This document shows, one piece after another, positions 8,978-19,200 of a DNA stretch of 33,849 nucleotides. Origin of the DNA: a virus; the IMG/VR virus record IMGVR_UViG_3300020055_000078, positions 1 through 33,849 of that record; one strand, 5' to 3'. The number at the start of each line of letters is the position of its first letter. The stretch's first letter is position 1. The position numbers and the translations under genes were made by a program. The notes beneath the pieces are model-generated. The model was given only the letters and a program-made list of their open reading frames with translations. It ran no database searches and had not been told where the DNA came from.

Positions 8978-10222
8978 ATGGCTCGTAATATAGGAACAAT
9001 TAATACATCACAAACCTTTCAGAATTGGTTTGATAAAACGAATGATCTCGTTGAAGAATTGCGAGACAACATTATCACGGCTTCTTCAAGTGGAGATTCC
9101 ACAACAGGTGATGCAACTTTAATTGGAGATTTTACATCAACTAATTTAATCGCAAGTACATTACTTTCATCTAACGAGATTGCTGCGGTAGGAAGTTTAA
9201 TTAATTTCCAAGATCCTATACAAATTACAGGTACTTCTGCTACAACAGCAACATTCCTATATGCAGGAACAGGTGGTCAAACAAGATACACTGATGGTAA
9301 TTTATCTTGGGATGTTGGATTAGAAAGTTCTAACCCAGGCAATTTTATTATTGATACTGGAGCAGGCCAAACTAAATTAGAATTATCAGTCGCAGGTACA
9401 TTAACGGTACCTAATCTTATTGTGACAGATGTTATTTCTGCGAATACAATTTCATTAGGCGGTGGCGGTTCAGGTTTAAACTCTGATGATATTGATGAAG
9501 GTACGCAGAATTTATATTTTACTGATGCAAGAGCAATCGGAGCATTCACTGGCGGTGACGGTATTAATATCGCAACTGATGGAACAATTTCATTTGACGG
9601 TGAAGGTAAATTAACCACTTATGAAGGTGATGAATTTAGAATAGCAGGTTCAATGGGTGCTGCTGGTATCAAAGCTTATATAGATGGAGCATACTTAAGC
9701 GGTGTTGGATTTGGAAGATTAAGATGTGATTGGTCAGGTAATACTTATGATGTATTAACTTGGCTCCCATCAGGTATTGATGTAAATGGTTATGGTCGTT
9801 TTGAAGATGACGTAAGAATTGATAACGGCGATCTTGTTGTAAGAAATAGCTCTAACGATATTACGGCATTCATAGACAATAGCGGTAATGGTTATTTTAC
9901 AGGTGATGTGACAACAAACGGAAACGCATCGGACGAAAGATTAAAGGAAAATATTGTTCCTCTTGAAAAAGGATTAGGAACAGTAGAACAAATTAAAACG
10001 TATACATTTAACTATAAAGATAGACCTGAGGATACATTACCTGGTGTAATTGCTCAGGAGATTGAACAAATTTTACCGGAAGTGGTTTATGATATTGAAA
10101 TGGAGGATGATACTTACAAGGCAGTAAGATATCAACAAATAGTGCCAATACTTGTTAATGCGATAAAAGAATTAAGTGATAAGGTAAAAGATTTAGAAAA
10201 CCGTCTTGAAAAGGACAGTTAA
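8978..10222 (+). CDS. Tail fibre protein with C-terminal S74 intramolecular chaperone
   Basis: This is a 414-residue fibre subunit. The N-terminus (MARNIGTINTSQTFQNWFDKTNDL, about residues 1-35) is helical and probably the attachment end. Residues 50-310 are beta-rich and repetitive, with Thr, Gly, Asn and Ser dominating, and include FTDARAIGAFTGGDGI, a motif common in phage fibres. The C-terminus is a Peptidase_S74 (endosialidase-type) chaperone. ASDERLKENI gives the Ser318/Lys323 dyad, followed by GVIAQEIEQILPEVV and a final helix from about residue 385 to 414. In this family the chaperone drives trimerisation, then cuts itself off just before the Ser, so about 97 residues would be lost from the mature fibre. 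The gene begins one base after the small helical gene. It could be the gp9/gp10 functional counterpart or a separate short fibre. Confidence 0.85.
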   Translation: MARNIGTINTSQTFQNWFDKTNDLVEELRDNIITASSSGDSTTGDATLIGDFTSTNLIASTLLSSNEIAAVGSLINFQDPIQITGTSATTATFLYAGTGGQTRYTDGNLSWDVGLESSNPGNFIIDTGAGQTKLELSVAGTLTVPNLIVTDVISANTISLGGGGSGLNSDDIDEGTQNLYFTDARAIGAFTGGDGINIATDGTISFDGEGKLTTYEGDEFRIAGSMGAAGIKAYIDGAYLSGVGFGRLRCDWSGNTYDVLTWLPSGIDVNGYGRFEDDVRIDNGDLVVRNSSNDITAFIDNSGNGYFTGDVTTNGNASDERLKENIVPLEKGLGTVEQIKTYTFNYKDRPEDTLPGVIAQEIEQILPEVVYDIEMEDDTYKAVRYQQIVPILVNAIKELSDKVKDLENRLEKDS

Positions 10223-10236
10223 TTTAAGATTGGTCT

Positions 10237-10244
10237 TATAAATA
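10237..10244 (+). promoter_or_regulatory. T4-like late promoter (TATAAATA)
   Basis: This is a perfect TATAAATA, the late promoter core read by T4-type gp55 sigma with the gp45 sliding clamp. It lies in the 51-base gap before the giant gene, 30 bases upstream of its ATG. No convincing terminator hairpin precedes it, so transcription from upstream may also read through. Confidence 0.75.
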
Positions 10245-10273
10245 ATAAGTAATACCAAAAGGGAAAAGCATAA

Positions 10274-13200
10274 ATGGCAAAGATTTCAGAACTAGGTTCC
10301 ATTACCGGTGCAAATACCAGGTCGGAAGACCTGTTCGTCATTGTTAACCTTGTCCAAGGTGACGACGGTACAAAGAACATTACTAGGAAAGAACTTGTTG
10401 AAGCAATTCAGTACGAGATCTTTTCTAGAATTACTATCACTGGGGGAACAATCTCCGGTGTGGTCATGTCTGACTCACGATTAAATAACGTTGAGATTGA
10501 TAATTCCGAAATCGAAGATACTGAATTTGTTCGTGGTTCAATTGACGACACAGTCATAACAAACAGTACTGCTAACAATATCACAATGACATATAGTAGT
10601 TTCCAATTTGGAACACTGCTTGATTCTTCTGCTAACAATTTAACAATTACTTCATCTGACTTTTCACAAGGCACAGGTAATAATAACGTCTTTGAAAATA
10701 CAACTTTATTAGACGGAAGTGCTAATAATTTTGTCATTACCGATTCTTCAGTAAACAACGCAGTCATTACAGATTCAACTGCTAATAATATTATTATTAC
10801 GAATTCTGAGTTTAACGACGGCACGGGTAATAATGTTGTTCTATCTAATTCCACAATTGATAATTCTACATTCAGAGATGGTACTGTAAATAATTCGGTC
10901 ATCGAGCAATCTGATTTCAATAACGGTGAGTTAGCAGATTCAATAGGTACAAACATTCAGCTTGACAATTCTTCATTTGCTGAAGGTACTATTACAGATT
11001 CAACAATGTCTGATTCTGTCATTCTTGACAGTACAGCAAATAATATGGCAATCACCTCTTCTACTTTCACAAGTGGTGATATCTTTGACAGCAACGCAAA
11101 TAATGTAATCATTACAAATTCCGAATTTAATGATGGCACAGGTAATAATGTCACATTAACTAATTCAACAATTGATGATTCATTAATTTCAGATAGTGAA
11201 ATTTCTAATACCTCTTTCACAGGTACAATGGCAAATGTTGTTGCTCAAAACTTACAAATTACAAGTTCATCTGCTGACGGATTATCTTCAAACAATTCAA
11301 CATTTGATAATGGCGAACTTTCTCAATCAACATTCTCAGGCGGAGTAATTAATCAATCCAAGCTTGTTGATTTTGATATGGAACTCAATAATGAATTTGA
11401 GCCTCCAATGGATGATGAAAGTTATTTCGCAATTCGTAACGAAAAGACAGGTGATACTGAACAGATTAACTTCGGTCAATTATTCGACGAAATATCTAAG
11501 AAAACCTCTCAAGCATTAAAGGTTCACGTTGATGCAGGTTCAGGTGACGATAGTTTCCCTGGTACTCAAATGCAACCTGTTAGAACCTTAGAGAAAGCTT
11601 TTGAACTTTGTTTAGAAAAAGCAGGTGGCGAACTTAATCGTAACGCAATTAATAACTCCGTTCACATTTCGGTTGGACCAGGAACATATTATACAAAAGG
11701 TAATCTGCAGTTACCTGATGATTGTTCCTGTACTTCAACCTCAGGTCAGTATGCAACAGTCATTGAATTAGAAAAAGGATACGAAAATAATAACGGTATT
11801 CTTGTAGGTTCTGGTTGTTATGTCCAAGGATTTGCATATCAGAATTTCCAAGTTGATAACTTTGATTTCCCAGAAGGCGGATTCGCGATTGCTTATCGTC
11901 CTGGTGCCAAATTATTACGTTCTCCATACTTAAGAGATAGTTCACAGTTATCAAACTTCTTAAGACAAGATGTTGAACCACCTCTTAACCCTTATAACAG
12001 CAAAGGTACGCTGGCTGACCTTGGTAGAGAATTTACTTTAAGTAATATTTCTGACCCAACAAAATTTGCTCTTGATGATGAAATTGAATTCTCATCTGGT
12101 GCAATCGGATTTGTATCTTATGTTTCTGAGATTGCTTCTGATAGCAAGATTCACGTAAGGAACTTAAAAAACAATCAAGGGTTTGCTGTAGGAGATACAA
12201 TAGTTTCTGAATCTGGTGGTACTGCTGTAATACAATCAATCGGTATTGACGATTTCCCAAACAGGGAAGTTGGTCGAGGCGGTGGTTGTGTACTTGCAGA
12301 TAGAAGAGTACTTGATACTGATTCATTATATACCTACGTACTTTGTTTTGGTTTCACACCTCGTTCACAAAACGGTATAGGATATGTCGCAAGAGACGGT
12401 GCTGGTGTTAACGGTATTGGTTCTCTGTCCATCTTCGTTCGTTGCGCGTTCTATGCTCTGAACGGTGGTCAAATGACATTGAACAACTCAGGTACACAGT
12501 TCGGTGATATCTCTATGAGGGCAAAAGGAACAACTCAGTTCTTTGCTCCAAAATCAACAAGTGCAACAATTATTGGTAATACAGCATTTGCTGATACGAT
12601 TGATGACAATGCAGATGCAATTATTGATGACGTTGTAGATTACTTAACATCTAATACAGCAAACGGTGGATTAGGTTATAAAGAATACGATTCAGACAAA
12701 TGTTTAAGAGATGCAGGTATTGTTCTTGACGGTACTGCATACGATGTTGCTCTTGATACAAACTATTGGGGTAGATTAGGTGGTATTACTTATAGGTCTC
12801 CAATCAGTTATGTTGTTCCAGGCGAACAGCTTGAAGAAACAAAAGGTGCATTAGAATACTTAAGAGATAGAACAAAAGAAATATTCATCTCAGGTAGTTC
12901 AGCAATTAACGAAAGAGTTGAAAAGTCGTTTAGTGAACTTTTAAATGTCCTTGAATACGGCGAAGAAAATATAAACCCAATTGTATGGTCCGAGACATCG
13001 GTACCTCGAGTGGCTTCTAGAAGGTTATTACAAGACAACTCTGAGTTCATTAAAGATGAATTAATTGACTGGATTGAAAACAATAACGAATTCTATGCTT
13101 ACGATAGTGCAGCTTGTCGACGTGATGTTCAAGATTACATTTTACCTGCTGTCACTAACGATATGTTATACGAAACAAATTATAATGCTGTCACTGCAGG

Positions 13201-16200
13201 TCGTGCATATTATATGGCAACAGCAAAAACTGTTATGGAAAATCAGAACAATGAAACAGTTGCTGCTTACCGTAGATTAAAGGACCAAACAAACGAATTA
13301 ATTGACGGCGATTCATATCTTGCTTCTCAAAGGCTTGATGATGGATTCGACGAAATTCTACAAATCCTTGAAAATAAAGGAACACAGTTTACACCTACTG
13401 CCGCTACTTATGACCCATCTACTGGTTTATCAGTTATCACACTCGGCAGCGGCCACGGTTTAACAAAAGGAAGAAAGGTTCTTCTGAAAACTGGCGGCCT
13501 CATATTTACATGCGATAGAGATAATAATACAACAAGACATGCATATCCTCGAGCTTCTGACCCAGCTGCAGGTACTCCAATCGAAGTTATCGGTTCAACT
13601 GATACAAAGATTGTGATTAATGTCGGTAAGTCTGATTTAATTGATAATCATACTTTTGTAGAATCTTTAACAAATGCTGTTTCTATATTAGGTTCAGAAA
13701 TTACATGGAGCGATTCTTCAAGTATTCCTGCTGATAAGAGAAGCGCAAGAAAACAATTACAAGCAAATAGAGAATTCTTACAAGAATTAGTATTAGGATA
13801 TATTGACGATACATACTTCAGATATAATTCTGATAAGTGTCAGAGAGATATTAAATCTTATATCCTACCTGCGGTTGAAAGAGACATCTTAACAGGTTCA
13901 AACTATAATGCAATTCAAACAGGTATTGCTTATCGTTCAGGTACTGCTCTTGCTGACAATGTAATTAATGAACAGTTAGTAGAAACAACTGGAGCAATTA
14001 ATAACCTAAAAGATAGAGTTAAAATAAATGGTGGTCAATCAGGATTCACTGTAAGTACTGCTTCTTATGACCCAGCAACTGGAGTATTTACTGCCACTGT
14101 TGGTGCAGGACACGGACTTGTGATTGGTGATTTTGTTAACTTTGCTGATGAAGGTATTACATTCAGTTGTGATATGGGAAGCGGCCAACAAAATCATACT
14201 TCACCTCAAGCACACCATCCTTATTACAGAAAACCTTGTCCTATCACAGGTGTAACAGATACAACTATTACAATGAATGTAGGAACAGGTGGTACAGGTC
14301 AAGCTGCTCATACATTTGTATCAGCGGTCGCAAATGCAATTTATCCTTCAATGTTGAGAGGATTAGATTATACTCCAACCGATGCATCTTACGATCCTAC
14401 AACAGGAAGGTTTGAAGCAACTATCGGTCAACACGATTTACATCCTGGAGATTATGTAAAATTCCTTGAAGATGGAATTACATTCAGTTGCGATACAGGA
14501 AGCGGACCTACAAACGATGCAGTTCCAAATCCAGGACATCCTTTCTACAATCATCCTTGTCCTGTTCATTCAGTGACAGCAACAACTATTGTATGTTATG
14601 TAGGAACAGGCGGTACTAACGATCATACATTTGTATCTGCGTTAGCAAATGCAATTACTCACGTTGTCGGAATTACTGATAAGGCATCAGAACATCGTTC
14701 AGATGAAGCATTTGATAAAATTGTTGGAATACTCAATAGTTCAAATAAAACTTATTCAACATCAACTGCTTCTTATGACCCAGTCACAGGATTGTCAGTA
14801 TTAGATATTGGCAGCCACGATTTACAACCAGGTGATGAAATTATTATTGCTCCTGAGAGTTTAACATTTACTTGTGCAACTGATGGTAATGCAACACAAC
14901 ATTCATACCCAACAACTACAATTACTCAGTTTACGCCAACTGCTGCTACTTACGACCCAGCAACTGGAGTATTCAGTGCAACAATAGGTTCACATAAATT
15001 ACAAGTTGGTGATCTTATTGAAATTGCTCCTGAGTCAGTTACATTTACTTGTGACTTAGACGGTAATGTCACAGAACATTCTTATCCTGAACCACATCAT
15101 CCGTTCTATAAGAAAAAGATTGCATTAACTGCTGTCACAGCAACAACGATTACTTGTAATGTAGGTGCTGCGATAAATGGCGGTGGAGCTCATACATTTG
15201 TATCTGCTCTAACAGGTTCTATTGAAGGTGAAAGACAACATCCTGCATATAAGAAGCCTGTCGTAGTTGCTGCTACAACAAACACAACGATTACTTTAAA
15301 TGTAGGTACATCAACTGATACATCAGTACATACATATGTATCTTCAACAGCTAACAATATTAAATCTGCTAAGTATATTTCAACATATACTCCATACAAC
15401 GCAACCTATGATTCTGCGACTGGAGAGTTTGTTGCTACAATCGGATTACACAATCTTGAAGCAGGCGATTATGTAATGATTAAACCTGAGTCAGTAATCT
15501 TTACTTGCGACTTAGATGGAAACCTTACAGAACATGCTGCTCCACAGGCTCACCATCCTGCATATAAGACACCTGTTAAATTAACCGAGGTGACAACCGA
15601 TACAATTACAATGAACATCGGACCAGGTCCTGGTGGTGCCCATACATTTGTTAGAGCGGATGTAGGTGCAATTGATTCTGATGCGTTAGTATTTACTGAC
15701 CCTGCATCTCATGTTCAACATTATACACCAACAACCTCTACATACGATCCTGTCACAGGAATCAGTGTTGTCACAATCCCAGGACATAATTTAACAACTG
15801 AAGATTATATTGAGTTTGCTCCATATTCATTTACATTTACTTGTTCGTTAGACAGTAATGCAACTGAACATCATTACCCAAGAAAAGGTGATGGTAATTA
15901 CAGAATGCCGATGGCAATCACAAATGTTGCTGGAGATGATATTACAGTTAACGTAGGAACAGGTTCTGGAGGAACTCATACATTTGTATCTGTTGAAAAG
16001 GATGCTGTATCTAAAGTTACTTACAATTCTCAAGGTCAATACGCAAGAGAACAATTACAAATTAATAAAGACTTCTTGGCTAAGGAAGTATCTCATTACC
16101 TAGAAACAAATTACTTTGTATTTGATGGTGAGAAATGTTCAAGAGACACAGGTTATATTCTTGATGCGGTAAGACGAGATGTTGCTACAGGTTCTAATTA

Positions 16201-19200
16201 TCATTCTGTATTTACAGGATTAGGATATCGTATTGGAACAGTCGGAGCTCGAACTGTTGTTGAAGACCAACTTACAGAAACAGTTGCTTCAATCAATTAT
16301 ATGAAAGATACCGTTCTTGCTGATGCAATTGTTGCCGCTGATGCAACAGCAGTATCAAGAGTCACAGTTGCATTTGATGAAATTATTGATATAATGCAAA
16401 ACGGTTCAGGCAATGCAAATCCATTAGGATACGGTACTGCTGCTGAGGTTAGTGCATTACATACAATAGGTTCAAATGCTTTAATCAATAACAGAGCATT
16501 CTTACAGGCTGAAGTCACAGCATATATTGCTCAAGAGTTCCCAACATTAACTTACGATATTGCTAAATGTGAAAGAGATACAGGTTATCTTGTAGATGCA
16601 ATCGTATGGGATGTAAGATTCGGTTCAAACGCAGCCGCAGTTAATTTCGCAAGATTGTATTATGAAAATGCAATCAGTGTATTACCTGAAGACCAAAAAT
16701 TACCTACAGCAAAAACTTGGGAACATTTGGCAAATGTTGCTTATAACATCGCAAGAAATGTTGCTGTCACACCAACAACAGGAAATGCACAAACTCAAAA
16801 TACATCTTTATCTGATGCAGGAGTTGAAGTAGGTGAAGCGGTAAGAGCAGGAATCAATGTCACAACTCAAATTATTAGAGATGACAATTTAAGTTCACTA
16901 CCTACTCTGAATGAAGGTAATGTTGAAACTGCACTTGTTGGTTCAGTAAATGCAATTGATGGAATAACAGAAAATCTACAAGAATCAGTAATTGATTACT
17001 TGAAAGACGAACATAACGGATTACCGTTCAAGAAAGAAGTTTGTGAAAGAGATGTTGGTATTATCATCGATGCAGTATCAAGAGATATTGAATACGGCGG
17101 TAATGAAAATACAGTTGAAGTATTTGAGTATTACTTCAAGAGATTCAATACAACATCGGCTGATTACGAACAACTACGTTCAACCAATGTTCTTCCAATT
17201 GAAGTCAAAGGTCAATTTAAAACATTATCCGATTACGAAGATACAGCAAATGTTTCAGGTTTAAGAGAATCAATTAATGTTCTTCCTTATAATCAACGCA
17301 TTCCTACAAAGCAAGCATTTACTTTACTTGCTGATAAGGCTGCTGAGGTTGTGACAGAGCTTGGTGCAGGTAGTTCTTCATTCACTCAATACAGCCCAAC
17401 AAACGCAAGCTACAATCCTGCTACTGGAGTATTTACCGCTGAAATCGGTGCTCATAGTTTAGGAGTTGGTGATAAGATTTGGTTAAAGCCTAACGGAATT
17501 ACATTTAGTTGTGATATGGGTGGCGGTCCTGCGAATCATACTTCGCCTCAACCACATCATCCTTATTATAACAAGCCTGTCACATTGACTGCTGTCGGTG
17601 CAACTTCAATTACAATGAATGTAGGAACAGGTGGTTCAGGTCAACAAGTTCATACATTTGTTTCTGCTGACGCAAACTCAATTAGTGAAGGTCCATATCA
17701 AAATACAGATGGAACTGCTGCAAGCACAGCAACAGGAACTGCAGTACATAATTTAATTGATACAATTGCTCAGTTAGTTGATAAGGTTAATATTGAAGAT
17801 GATGAAATGCCTGTAATTACAAAGGCAAGCTTTGACCCTAACAGAACATTAGCAAGAAAACAATTACAACGTAACAGAGACTTTATCATCGAAGAAGTTC
17901 AAGGATATCTGAAAGATCGTTATTATGTCTTTGACGGTGATAAGTGTAAGAGAGATATCGGTTTATTAATTGATGCAGTTGGTGTTGATATATTAACAGG
18001 TTCTAATTACAACGCAGTGTTTAACGGTCTTGCATACAGAATCGGAACGGTTGGTGCTGATGCTGTAATTAACGAACAGTTAACAGAAACAGTTTCAGCA
18101 ATTAAATACGCAAGAGATCTTTGTGTAGCTGCCGTTACTGACTCTGCTATGAAAACAAGAACAACTGATTCATTCAATGAAATCATTGATATCATGACAA
18201 ATGGCAGTGCTGCTGCAGATACAATCGACTTTACTAATACGGCGCCAAACTTCAACAGGTTAAGTGCAAGGTCTCAACTACAAAATAACAAAGCATTCTT
18301 ACAGGCTGAGATTACAGCTTGGCTTGCTGCGAACAGGCCAAGTCATACATACGATGTTGCTAAATGTGAAAGAGACTTAGGATACTTAATTGATGCAGTA
18401 TCACATGATATCCAGTTCGGCGGAAACTTTGCTACAATCAACGATGCAAAACTGTATTTTGAAAATGCAGTATCAGTATTACCTGAAGACCAACGCGAAC
18501 CAACCGCAGCTGCTTTCTACCATATCGGTGATTGTGCTGAGTTAATTGCTTTAGATACAGATATCGGTGGATTGAAATCAGTAGGTAATGCTTTAACTCA
18601 AGACTTTACTTCAGGAAACGCAGGTGCATCGGCCGCTGCTGCAGTGGAAGGTTTATTTGATATTGTTGCTTCTTCAATTGAGAACAATACATTACTTATG
18701 AATCCGCCTCATGAAAAACCTGATGCAACATTATTCAATGCTGTGAACGCAGGTGCTCAAGGTGAAATTGAAAATGTTAAGTCAACTGTTCAAGGTGGAG
18801 TACTCAATCATCTATCAACATACTTTGAAGTACTTCCATACAGTGAAGCAAAATGTCGAAGAGATACAGGTTATATTGTAGATGCTGTTGCACACGATAT
18901 TCAATACGGTGGAAACTCAGCAACAGTTCAAACTGCAGGAATGTATTTTGAAAATGCAATTAACACTGGATTACAAATCGAACAAAGAATGGGAACAAGA
19001 GATGCATTCTTACACATGGCAAAAATTATAGAACATGTTGTAGGTGCTAAACCAATTACAACAACTTTATTCCCAAGAACGAAGAAATACTACACAGGTG
19101 ATATTTTAACACAATACGAATATTGGAATGGAATTCATTCTTATCAATCAATCGAAGAACAGGATGTAGCAGTACATGGTGCAAACCCTGATACTTCAAT

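Noticed and set aside
10408-11220. Two minus-strand open frames (182 and 87 codons)
   Set aside because: They mirror the Ser/Asn repeat coding of the giant gene; low-complexity composition explains the absence of stops.
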